Part shown: positions 1-7,688 of the stretch, in pieces
How positions within the stretch are numbered: position 1 is the stretch's first letter
Layout of the letters: every line of letters starts with the position of its first letter
IMG/VR virus record: IMGVR_UViG_3300022223_000026
Location: 1-23,393 of that record
Strand: one strand, 5' to 3'
DNA from: a virus
Length of the DNA stretch: 23,393 nucleotides
The notes under the pieces: model-generated
What the model was told of the DNA's origin: nothing
The model's database searches: none
The model's input: only the letters and a program-made list of their open reading frames with translations
Position numbers and translations under genes: made by a program

Positions 1-366
1 TTTGGTGAACTAGCCAAGCTAGAGAGTGAGATACAATTAGCTGAAAATGGAAAGCATAAAGGTCCACTGGGTAGACTAAGCTCATCTGAAGAGGAGGGCT
101 TCGCTATAGCCCAAGCTAAGATGAAACACAAAGAAGCGATGGATGAGCTAAGGCAGACTTGTAGATTGTTTGGACCACCAGGAATGTGGGATTTAGTTGT
201 AAAAGAGCAAGCAGCGGCTAGACAAAGACATAAAGATGCGTTAGAATTACAAGCGAAGAAAAGAGATCAGTTGTTCTGGGGTATATCTTTAGCAATAGGT
301 GTAATAATATTCTTAGGTGGTATTGGTGCAATGGTCTGGGGTCTTAACGAAGTAGTGAATGGATAA
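1..366 (+). CDS. C-terminal part of a tail-anchored coiled-coil protein (5' end outside window)
   Basis: The reading frame is open from base 1 to the stop at 364-366, so the Met at 121 is probably internal and the gene starts upstream of the window. The visible 121 residues are charged and helical (many Lys, Glu, Ala, Gln), with a Phe-Gly-Pro-Pro-Gly turn near the middle. They end in one clear membrane segment encoded at about 271-342 (Leu-Phe-Trp-Gly start, rich in Ile, Gly and Val), followed by only seven residues. This is the topology of a C-tail-anchored protein with a soluble helical domain. The next gene starts 7 bases after the stop, so both are probably co-transcribed with the virion genes. 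I do not recognise the family. A lysis accessory or a small virion membrane protein would fit the setting, but nothing proves either. Confidence 0.7.
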   Translation, partial: FGELAKLESEIQLAENGKHKGPLGRLSSSEEEGFAIAQAKMKHKEAMDELRQTCRLFGPPGMWDLVVKEQAAARQRHKDALELQAKKRDQLFWGISLAIGVIIFLGGIGAMVWGLNEVVNG

Positions 367-372
367 TAAGAT

Positions 373-3300
373 ATGGCTGAAGAAACAAACACAACTAATA
401 TAAATAATCAACCTGATCTTAGAGATACAGTAGGTCCAGATGAGAATACTATACCTACAACTGTACTGTCTCAAGGTACAGCTACTCCTGAGGTAACTGA
501 GGCTGCTATCGCTTTAGATACTGCACAGACAGACTACTCTGCTTCTATGGCTACACTAACAGAGGCACAGAAAGCACTCAGTGGTGTTCCTGAAGATAAT
601 CCTGGATATGATCAACTTGTAAAGGCTGTAGAAGATGCGGAGCTAGATGCTACAAATAAGCAAGCTTCACTATCCACTAAGCAGAAACAGTTTGAGACTA
701 CAGATGTACCCTCTACAGGTGAGGCTTTAGGTAAAGCTATTAGTACTCCTAGTAGTATTCTATCACAGCCTACAGTCTATGGGCTTGACATTAAAGATGG
801 TCAACTTATTGATGGTGCTACAGGTAAGGTAGCTAACGCTGCAACCCTGTTAACTAAACAAGCTACAGCAGCAGATGCAGTAGAAGACCCTGCAGTTAAA
901 GCTACTATGGCTTACTTGAACAAGTTCACTGATGAAGAGCTTAATGAAAAGTATCCTCTGCCTGACATTCCATTTGAAATTATGTCATTGCCTACGACTA
1001 GTCTATCTGTAGAGCAGAGCACAGTACGTACAAACTTCTTTGAAAAACTACAACAGCGTCAGGCTCAGATTGAACAGGACGCTAAGTCTGAATCTGCTGA
1101 GACTTATGATGCTGTAACATCACAAACTAAAGTAAAGACAGCCTTAGAAAACTTAGCTGCAGCTACAGGTACACCATCAGAAGAATCTCTCATGAAAGCT
1201 GAGAGCATGTCATCTGATGAGCTATCTCAGTTAGACCTAGATGCAGAAACTCTAGATGTAATACGTCAGATACCTGAACTTAAGAGATCTCTTGATGCTG
1301 GTGAAACACCTACTGCTGCACTATTTGATGAGTACACTAAGAGCGTAGACGTTACAGCAGAAGCACCTGATGAGATTGAGGCTGCAGAGTTTGCTACTGA
1401 AACACCAGAAGCTACTGCGGAAGTAGACTATAACTTACCGCCAACAGAAGTAGCTAAAGTAGAAGAGTCTGTAATAGAAGACGCTACTAAGTTTGATGAG
1501 TACGCTACAGCAGAAGAGAAAAAATCAGAGTACGTACCAGATGTAACTGCAGAAGAAACTACTGTAGGTACAGAAGAGATAGCTGACATTAATGAGATCC
1601 TTAATAGTGAAGAGGTTATCGTTACAGCTAAAACACTTGAGGCTCTTAATGATGCTTCTACAGCTAAGGCTGCTACCGTAACCTTTAGCCAGCAACTAGA
1701 AGCTAAATCTGTTACAGGTACAGTGAGTGCAAACTCTACAGTGCAGTTTCAGATGGAGAAGCTTATGGCTTCTTTCAATGATGGCACACCTGCATGGGCT
1801 GCTGGCGCACTGCGTAAAGCTAATGCTGCTATGGCTGCACGAGGTCTATCTGGTAGTTCTATGGCTATGGCTGCTATTGCTCAAGCTACCATTGAGAGTG
1901 CTCTACCTATTGCTGTACAGGATGCGTCTACCTTTGCTGCAATGGACATGGAGAATGTTCGTAATGAACAGGCTGTAGCCCTAGCTAACGCAGCAGCAGC
2001 ACAGAACTTTGAGCTATCTAACTTGTCTACGGAACAGGCTGTACGTATTCAGAACAGCATGAACAATACTAATCTACAACTGCAGAACTTATCTAATGAG
2101 CAAGAGGCTGTGCTTGCTATGGCACAGTTCAAGTCAGCGTTGCAGGGTCAAGAGTTAAGCATTAGTGCTAACGTAGCGCTGGCTAATGCTGCACGTTACG
2201 CTGCAGTGAATGACATCAACTTGACTAACAGACAGCAAACTACATTGCTTAAGAGTACGCAGAACTTAGAGGTAGACTTAGCTAACCTGTCTAATGCACA
2301 GCAAACAGCTCTGTCTAACTTACAAGTACAGGCTTCCATGATGGGTCAGGAGCTAACTAACGAACAGCAGATGGCTGTGATAGAAAGCACCCAAGCCTTT
2401 GAAGCTAACATGCAAGAGGCAACAAATAGTCAACAGGCTTTTATGCAGGACGCCGTAGCTAAGGCTGCTATGGAAGGGCGTGTACTAGATAACAAACAAC
2501 AGACTGCACTATTCAATGTATCTAACCAAGTCACAGAGCGAGGCATTGAGTTAAACAACGAGCAGCAAACTCGTATCTTTAACATGGGCAACAGAATGAC
2601 TATTGACGTAGAGAACCTCTCTAATCGTCAGCAGACAGCACTAGCTAATGCTCAGATTGAAGCTGCTATGAAAGGCCAAGAGCTAACTAATAAGCAACAA
2701 GTTAATGTGATTACTGCAGAACGTATTGCTGAGATAGCTAATATGAACTTCACAGCAGAGCAGTCTCGTGCTTTACAGAATGCTCAACTAGCTCAGACAG
2801 TAGACCTAGCTAACTTATCTAACAAGCAAGCTAAGCTGATGGCTGATGTAGCATCTATGTCACAGCTAGACATGGCTAACTTAGATAATCGTCAACAGGC
2901 TGCAGCACAGCAAGCCTCTGCATTCCTGCAAATGGATATGGCTAACTTAGATAATGAACAACAAACTGTAATGTTTGAGGCTCAGTCTCTTGTGCAGAGC
3001 ATCTTCTCAGATCAGTCTGCAGAGAATGCACAGCTACAGTTCAACGCTGAGAATATCAACCAAGTTAACCAGTTCTTTACTAGCATGTCTACACAAGTAG
3101 AACAGTTTAACGCTGCACAGGCTAACGCTATTGAGCAGTTCAATGCAGGTGAAGAGAACACAATGACTAAGTTCCAAGCAGAACTTGGTAATCAGCGTGA
3201 CATATTCAATGCACAGAATGAACTCGTTATAGCACAAGCTAACACAGTGTGGCGTCAGAGTGTAGCCACTGCCAATACTGCTGCACTTAATGAGTCTAAC

Positions 3301-3552
3301 ATGCAAGAAGTAATGGCTGCTAATAACTTGACTATGCGTGGTCTTAATGAGCTATGGCAGCAAGAGCGTGACTTAATGGACTGGGCATGGAGAACGTCAG
3401 ATAATGCTCTAGATAGATCCGCAAGTATAGCAGTAGCTGAAATTGCTAAAGAAGGTAAGTCTAGTAGCGGTAGCTCTTGGGGTGATATGCTATCCAAGTC
3501 AGCAGGTACTATCTTAGTTAAAGGTATATCCAACATTCTGGGCTTTGGATAA
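373..3552 (+). CDS. Giant Gln/Asn-rich 22-residue-repeat virion protein (candidate internal/ejection protein)
   Basis: This 1059-residue protein has three parts. Residues 1 to about 450 are acidic, Thr/Ala/Glu-rich and probably extended. Residues 529-880 hold sixteen consecutive 22-residue repeats, most containing a Leu-x-Asn-x-Gln-Gln core, and a weaker continuation runs to about residue 990. The last ~40 residues contain a Ser/Gly-rich stretch followed by a hydrophobic tail. No signal peptide or enzyme motif is visible. The 22-residue period with few charges predicts a very long helix or hendecad-type coiled coil. Size, composition and position before a lysozyme-domain protein and two more large proteins suggest an internal or DNA-ejection protein of a T7-like virion; this is inference from context. 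A fibre or tail component is the main alternative. The ribosome-binding site before the ATG is weak. Confidence 0.85.
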   Translation: MAEETNTTNINNQPDLRDTVGPDENTIPTTVLSQGTATPEVTEAAIALDTAQTDYSASMATLTEAQKALSGVPEDNPGYDQLVKAVEDAELDATNKQASLSTKQKQFETTDVPSTGEALGKAISTPSSILSQPTVYGLDIKDGQLIDGATGKVANAATLLTKQATAADAVEDPAVKATMAYLNKFTDEELNEKYPLPDIPFEIMSLPTTSLSVEQSTVRTNFFEKLQQRQAQIEQDAKSESAETYDAVTSQTKVKTALENLAAATGTPSEESLMKAESMSSDELSQLDLDAETLDVIRQIPELKRSLDAGETPTAALFDEYTKSVDVTAEAPDEIEAAEFATETPEATAEVDYNLPPTEVAKVEESVIEDATKFDEYATAEEKKSEYVPDVTAEETTVGTEEIADINEILNSEEVIVTAKTLEALNDASTAKAATVTFSQQLEAKSVTGTVSANSTVQFQMEKLMASFNDGTPAWAAGALRKANAAMAARGLSGSSMAMAAIAQATIESALPIAVQDASTFAAMDMENVRNEQAVALANAAAAQNFELSNLSTEQAVRIQNSMNNTNLQLQNLSNEQEAVLAMAQFKSALQGQELSISANVALANAARYAAVNDINLTNRQQTTLLKSTQNLEVDLANLSNAQQTALSNLQVQASMMGQELTNEQQMAVIESTQAFEANMQEATNSQQAFMQDAVAKAAMEGRVLDNKQQTALFNVSNQVTERGIELNNEQQTRIFNMGNRMTIDVENLSNRQQTALANAQIEAAMKGQELTNKQQVNVITAERIAEIANMNFTAEQSRALQNAQLAQTVDLANLSNKQAKLMADVASMSQLDMANLDNRQQAAAQQASAFLQMDMANLDNEQQTVMFEAQSLVQSIFSDQSAENAQLQFNAENINQVNQFFTSMSTQVEQFNAAQANAIEQFNAGEENTMTKFQAELGNQRDIFNAQNELVIAQANTVWRQSVATANTAALNESNMQEVMAANNLTMRGLNELWQQERDLMDWAWRTSDNALDRSASIAVAEIAKEGKSSSGSSWGDMLSKSAGTILVKGISNILGFG
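1957..3012 (+). repeat. Sixteen tandem 66-bp coding repeats (22 residues each)
   Basis: Within the giant virion protein I counted sixteen units of exactly 22 residues with no insertion or deletion. The first starts at Val529 and the last at Leu859. The unit begins with a hydrophobic residue, then Ser/Thr/Asp-Asn-x-Gln-Gln, and is followed by an Ala/Leu-rich stretch. Units differ at many positions, so this is an old protein-level array and not recent DNA amplification. About five weaker units follow to near base 3342, in which Phe-Asn replaces the Leu-containing core. Strict length conservation despite sequence drift implies selection on helix length or register. Confidence 0.9.
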
Positions 3553-3617
3553 GCATATGAAAGCTTGTGCTACTACTACTCATACTAACCCTGATCAACT
3601 TTGAAGGTATAATAAAA

Positions 3618-4802
3618 ATGTCAGAGATAGAAAACATCCTACTTAGAGATCTCTATAAAGATTTACCTGAAGTACCTGTAGTAGAACGACAGGGCTTAGG
3701 TGCTATGACAGGGCGTGGTACTGTAACTACACAGCAAGACACACAGCAGAGAGATATTAGTTCTGCACAGAGTAGTGTAGCTGAGTACATGAAGAAGATA
3801 ATCCAGAAGCAAATACAGGATGGTGCATCTATTTCAGCAGCAGCACAAGACGTACCCTTTGATCCCGCCATAGATAACATGGAAACTCTCAGTGCTAGAG
3901 GTTACGACAGTGATGACGTACTTAGATCTAGTGTAGCTACAGGTGCTGTGTCAGCTACTAAGCAGAAGAACGTCAGGCGTGACGTGATGGAACAAGCTGA
4001 GCGTATGATACAAGAGATGCAACAAGAGCGCACCCCTGTCAGGAAGCAAGAAATACAAGACTATCTTACAGGTGTTGACATTGATAAAGCACAAGGCAAC
4101 CTAGAGGACTCTGTACTAGAAACTATATCGGGGATACTGGGTGTACCTGTGCCACCTAAGGATACAACTACAGAAGATGATAGCGTCACTATTGAAGATG
4201 CACCTGATGCTGACGTTGTGTTGGATAAGCCTGTTGAGATTACTGAAGAAGGTCTTATGTCTCCTAAGACAGTAGCGGAAGAAGATCCACGAGGGCGTGT
4301 AAGACCAAAGGCTAGACCAGAGGTGGAAATAAAGGATAATAAAGGTTTTAATTTTAAAGATACAAGTATAAAATTAGTTTCTGATTTAATGAAAGACTTT
4401 GATCTTACTAAGACACAGGCTGCTGCCCTTGTAGGTAATTTAGCTTGGGAGTCGGATAACTACCGAGGTATGCAAGAGTATGAGCCTGCGGTAAAAGGTA
4501 GTAGAGGGGGTTATGGGTTTGCTCAATGGACAGGCGCAAGAAGAAGAATGTTTGAGGCGTGGTCTAAAGAAAACGAGTTAGACCCAAACAGCTATGAAGC
4601 CAACTATGGGTTTTTAAAATTTGAGCTATCTAGTGCTAATAATGAAATAGGAAACATGGGTGTAAACACTATAAAAAAGTTAAAAGAGACTAAAGATTTA
4701 GATGCCGCAACAAGCATAGTTATGAACGAATATTTAAGACCAGGGATTCCACACGAAGAAAAACGTAGGAAACGTTCCTCGCAGATTTTGGATTTAATTT
4801 AA
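3618..4802 (+). CDS. Virion protein with C-terminal phage tail lysozyme domain
   Basis: Starting at the ATG at 3618 this gives 394 residues. An in-frame GTG at 3567 would add 17 residues with a hydrophobic run, but the ATG has a GAAGG about 10 bases upstream and is preferred. Residues 1-240 are a polar, acidic linker-like region with no recognisable domain. Residues about 243-394 match the Phage_lysozyme2 fold (peptidoglycan hydrolase of tail proteins): a Gly-Asn-Leu-x-Trp-Glu-Ser segment with probable catalytic Glu278, followed by Gly-Tyr-Gly-Phe-Ala-Gln-Trp-Thr-Gly-Ala-Arg at 299-308. The likely role is local wall digestion during DNA entry, comparable to the lytic domain carried by T7 internal protein gp16. 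A role in release cannot be excluded, because no separate endolysin lies in the window. The lysozyme part has lower GC than the rest of the gene. Confidence 0.8.
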   Translation: MSEIENILLRDLYKDLPEVPVVERQGLGAMTGRGTVTTQQDTQQRDISSAQSSVAEYMKKIIQKQIQDGASISAAAQDVPFDPAIDNMETLSARGYDSDDVLRSSVATGAVSATKQKNVRRDVMEQAERMIQEMQQERTPVRKQEIQDYLTGVDIDKAQGNLEDSVLETISGILGVPVPPKDTTTEDDSVTIEDAPDADVVLDKPVEITEEGLMSPKTVAEEDPRGRVRPKARPEVEIKDNKGFNFKDTSIKLVSDLMKDFDLTKTQAAALVGNLAWESDNYRGMQEYEPAVKGSRGGYGFAQWTGARRRMFEAWSKENELDPNSYEANYGFLKFELSSANNEIGNMGVNTIKKLKETKDLDAATSIVMNEYLRPGIPHEEKRRKRSSQILDLI

Positions 4803-4805
4803 CTA

Positions 4806-5249
4806 ATGTTTGGCTTACCCTTAGAACTCATAACGATGCTCTTCTCTACGGTGCTAGGTGGAGTCATGTCTGTCATTGGGCAGAACCAGAAGAACAAGAT
4901 AGAGCAACAGAAGATGATGCTCCAGACTGCAAGCTTCAGGGCAGACCAAGTTAACGAAGCTAGGAATGCTGGCAAGACTGACAAGCACTTCGCATGGACA
5001 CGTAGACTTATAGCATTATCTGCAGTATTTAGCATTATTGTCTTGCCAAAGCTAGTAGCAGTGTGGTATCCTGAGGTTGGCGTTATCGTAGGTTACACTG
5101 AAGCTACAGGTGGTTTCTGGAACTGGCTATTTGGTCCAGCAGAAACAGTGCAGTGGCGTACAGCGCAGGGCTTTGTAATCACACCATTAGATACGCACAT
5201 AGTATCAGCAATCATAGGTCTGTACTTCGGTGCAGGTTTCACTAAGTAG
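4806..5249 (+). CDS. Three-helix membrane protein, probable holin
   Basis: The 147-residue protein has three predicted membrane segments: residues about 5-25, 68-88 and 128-144. A basic Gln/Lys-rich stretch separates the first two, and a Trp-rich turn (Gly-Phe-Trp-Asn-Trp-Leu-Phe-Gly, 103-110) lies between the last two. The Trp-Thr-Arg-Arg motif just before the second helix is what I remember from the three-TM holin family of gene transfer agents and marine phages (PF11351). A holin would form the inner-membrane lesion that ends infection. The gene begins three bases after the lysozyme-domain stop, which supports a lysis or ejection cassette. The family match is from memory; a structural membrane protein is the alternative. 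Confidence 0.6.
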   Translation: MFGLPLELITMLFSTVLGGVMSVIGQNQKNKIEQQKMMLQTASFRADQVNEARNAGKTDKHFAWTRRLIALSAVFSIIVLPKLVAVWYPEVGVIVGYTEATGGFWNWLFGPAETVQWRTAQGFVITPLDTHIVSAIIGLYFGAGFTK

Positions 5250-5259
5250 GATAAACACA

Positions 5260-5850
5260 ATGGCAATATCTATTCTTGCAGCACCTATTGCAGGTCAGTC
5301 TCTAACGACACAACCTAAGAATAACCCGTGGGAGAACCCGCCACAGTTAGATACAGTAGAAGAGACATTGATGTTTTACACTAAGCATCTATCTAAGCCT
5401 GACGTAGTAGATGATCTGATGGTTATGCTTGAGGTAGGCTTCCCTGTTAAACCCTTAGCTAGAACTATTAGAACTACAGGCGTTATGAAGGGTACGCATA
5501 CATTAGATGTAGGGCTTCTAGTTGAACCTGCCTTAGTTAAATTCATTACAGCTACAGCAGACTCACTAGGTGTACCCTATGAGATGGGTGGTCCTAACAC
5601 AGATGAACAGAAAGCACAGCGAGAGAAAGATAAGATCTCTATGTTGCTTACCGCTGCGCTGTCTCGTGCAGATAGGACTGCTGAAGAGGATGAGGGTGTA
5701 GCTCTGATGCAAGAGATCTCAGATAACTTAGATGTACTAGACGAAGAACAGGAAGAGATGGCTGCAGAGCCTGAGATGGAAGCTGCACCTGAAATGGAAG
5801 AGCAACCTGCTGCACCTGAGGGTGCTGGCTTAATGGCAAGAGGACAGTAA
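5260..5850 (+). CDS. Conserved-type phage virion-associated protein, function unknown
   Basis: I choose the ATG at 5260, giving 196 residues beginning Met-Ala-Ile-Ser. A GTG at 5230 would overlap the upstream gene. The N-terminal ~130 residues contain an Asn-Pro-Trp-Glu-Asn-Pro-Pro motif followed by helical segments. I associate this pattern with uncharacterised proteins placed beside internal virion genes in marine podoviruses, but that is memory only. The C-terminal ~45 residues are an acidic tail rich in Glu, Met, Ala and Pro. Its coding DNA at 5752-5780 is nearly identical to a segment in the next gene. The next gene starts one base after this stop, with a GAGGA site inside this gene's last codons, so the two are translated together. 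No enzymatic motif is visible. Confidence 0.75.
   Translation: MAISILAAPIAGQSLTTQPKNNPWENPPQLDTVEETLMFYTKHLSKPDVVDDLMVMLEVGFPVKPLARTIRTTGVMKGTHTLDVGLLVEPALVKFITATADSLGVPYEMGGPNTDEQKAQREKDKISMLLTAALSRADRTAEEDEGVALMQEISDNLDVLDEEQEEMAAEPEMEAAPEMEEQPAAPEGAGLMARGQ
5752..5780 (+). repeat. 29-bp near-identical direct repeat, copy 1
   Basis: These 29 bases match 7091-7119 at 28 of 29 positions by hand alignment. They encode Glu-Glu-Met-Ala-Ala-Glu-Pro-Glu-Met-Glu in the acidic tail of the 196-residue protein. Both copies lie in low-complexity acidic linkers and are read in the same frame. Confidence 0.85.
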
Positions 5851-5851
5851 C

Positions 5852-7687
5852 ATGGGTTTGTTTGATAATTTGTTTGACGGATTTAACCCACAGGCTTTTG
5901 CTGCAGGTGCGCTGGGCGAAGTAGAAGAGGGTATGACTCGCCGTGAGGAAGAGGCACGTAAGTACGAAGAAGAGCAGCGAGAGTTAGCTAAACAGAGTCG
6001 TGCTGAGATACAGCGCCGTAGAAGCGTAGTAGGTTCTCTTGTTAGCGAGGCCCGTAGACTAGAATCACTGGGCGTTACTAAAGCACAGATACAGGCTGCA
6101 CACTCCTCTGGACCTAATGGTTTAATGGAGCTATCTAAACAAGTACAGGCTGAAGTAAAACGGCGTGGTGGTAAGGCTCGCCTTAGTGAGTATGACATCT
6201 CAGCTATGATAGATGGCTCAGCTATTGATCCTAAGTTTGCAGAGATGGACTACGAAGAGTTTATCTCACGTAGTGCTGGCCTGTTAGACACCACAGTAGG
6301 TGATCTAAAAGCACCAGAGAGAAGTCTAGCACAGAGATTTCTTGGTTCGGGTGCTAAGGATGTAGTACGTGCTAAGCTTGATGCAGAGAAGACAGTGGGT
6401 GGTATGTCTGTCTACGACATCAATGAGTTAGCTAGAAGTCAAGCCTACCAGAGTGCTATTCCAGGTGCATACGCTACGTTCACACCGAGTGAGTTCTACG
6501 ATCAAGAGGCTGCACTTAAGAGTTGGTCACTTGCACAGAGACGTATTGACACAGCCCTAAAGTCAGATCCGATACATTTAGGTTTGGTCGGAGATAACAA
6601 AATGGAAGAAGCACTAGAATATAGACGTAAGAAGTATGCTGCTTTTGCACAGGCCCAGTTTAACAAGTACGGTAAAGACGCTATTAATGATCCTGTAGTA
6701 AACTGGAAAGACATCTTAGGCGAAGAGATGTACACTGAACTAGCTATAGCTAATGAAGCAGATGAGGATATTATCTCTGCAATAGATGCAGGTGCTTCTG
6801 AAATAATAGGTAATAGCACTACTAGATCTTTTGCTGGTGGTAGCTATACACTATCAACAGGGTTAGGTGATACTGTAGCAAGGATTAAGCTAGTAGGTGA
6901 GAAGGGTGAGAAAACTATAGATGACCCACAGCAGATCTCTGAGTTCTTAGATACCCTAGTTGCTAGAGGTGAGATGACACAACAGGCTGCTAATAAGTTG
7001 AAACCTATAACTGTAGAAGGCTTAGGTATGGCGGGTGAGCTAGACATCAGCGCTATAACAGAGGCTGCACTGGGTGCTGCAGAGGAAGAAGAAGAGATGG
7101 CTGCAGAGGCTGAGATGGAGGTTGGACCTGCTATAACAGAAGCGCCTGATGTAGAAAGTATATCTGCACCTACCGCTGAAGAGTTTAAAGTAAATGGTGT
7201 TACCTTTGAAGAGTGGCAAGGTATGTCACGTAAAGAGCGTAAAGATGCTGGCCTACCTGAGGGAGAAGTAGCTGGACAAATAAAGTTCAAGCGCTTCCAG
7301 AAAGGCTTAGGCGTTAACATAGCCAGTGACCAGTCTGCTGCATCCTTTGAAGATATGGGTAAAGCACAGATGGGTATTAGTGGCATAGATGTAGACACTG
7401 TTGTAACCATTGGTGGTGAAGAGTACAAGGTACAGGAAGCATTAGGTGATAAGTACTTTGAGAAAGTAGATGGTGGTATACCTGAAGCTAAGTCTAAAGA
7501 GATAACGGATCAGGCAACCAAGACTTTCTTAGAAACACTGAAGAACATAGAGTACTCTACTAACCCAGACAGAGATGTTGATGCAGCCTTTGCTCAGTTT
7601 ATCTTTGACAATGACTTACCTGATGAAACTATAAAGTATATTGAAGATAGACTAGATCAAGTAAAAGCAGCATTAGCGGATAAATAA
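5852..7687 (+). CDS. Large virion/internal protein (611 aa), function unknown
   Basis: The N-terminal ~100 residues are a charged helical region rich in Glu, Arg and Gln, beginning Met-Gly-Leu-Phe-Asp-Asn. The middle is mixed and soluble. Residues about 414-425 are a run of Glu, Ala and Met acting as a linker, and the C-terminal part is a compact-looking acidic domain. There is no membrane segment or signal peptide. Size and position just upstream of a 1218-residue protein mirror the T7 gene 15-gene 16 pair of internal core proteins. No sequence motif confirms it, so the gp15-like role is positional inference. The start is supported by a GAGGA nine bases upstream. Confidence 0.75.
   Translation: MGLFDNLFDGFNPQAFAAGALGEVEEGMTRREEEARKYEEEQRELAKQSRAEIQRRRSVVGSLVSEARRLESLGVTKAQIQAAHSSGPNGLMELSKQVQAEVKRRGGKARLSEYDISAMIDGSAIDPKFAEMDYEEFISRSAGLLDTTVGDLKAPERSLAQRFLGSGAKDVVRAKLDAEKTVGGMSVYDINELARSQAYQSAIPGAYATFTPSEFYDQEAALKSWSLAQRRIDTALKSDPIHLGLVGDNKMEEALEYRRKKYAAFAQAQFNKYGKDAINDPVVNWKDILGEEMYTELAIANEADEDIISAIDAGASEIIGNSTTRSFAGGSYTLSTGLGDTVARIKLVGEKGEKTIDDPQQISEFLDTLVARGEMTQQAANKLKPITVEGLGMAGELDISAITEAALGAAEEEEEMAAEAEMEVGPAITEAPDVESISAPTAEEFKVNGVTFEEWQGMSRKERKDAGLPEGEVAGQIKFKRFQKGLGVNIASDQSAASFEDMGKAQMGISGIDVDTVVTIGGEEYKVQEALGDKYFEKVDGGIPEAKSKEITDQATKTFLETLKNIEYSTNPDRDVDAAFAQFIFDNDLPDETIKYIEDRLDQVKAALADK
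7091..7119 (+). repeat. 29-bp near-identical direct repeat, copy 2
   Basis: This partner of the repeat at 5752-5780 lies in the acidic linker of the 611-residue protein. The single difference is a C-to-G change that turns Pro into Ala. Such near identity between two different neighbouring genes suggests copying or recombination and not independent drift. Confidence 0.85.
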
Positions 7688-7688
7688 T

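Noticed and set aside
1727-1978. An 83-codon Leu/Trp-rich frame within the giant repeat protein gene.
   Set aside because: GCT- and ATG-rich codons of the real frame produce a Leu-rich shifted frame. No start signal or protein-like pattern is seen.
3608-3613. A perfect TATAAT just before the lysozyme-protein gene.
   Set aside because: It lies only four bases before the ATG and has no -35-like hexamer at 16-18 bases, so it would give a leaderless transcript at best.
3567-3617. GTG-initiated hydrophobic leader extending the lysozyme-domain protein by 17 residues.
   Set aside because: The run of Leu codons has no charged start and no clear ribosome site, while the ATG at 3618 has GAAGG upstream. 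The extension is more likely untranslated.
6844-7428. Long antisense open frame (194 codons) opposite the 611-aa virion gene.
   Set aside because: It is Ser/Pro/Ala-rich with no motif or ribosome site. The codon pattern of the sense gene leaves the antisense frame free of stops, as it does at several other places.
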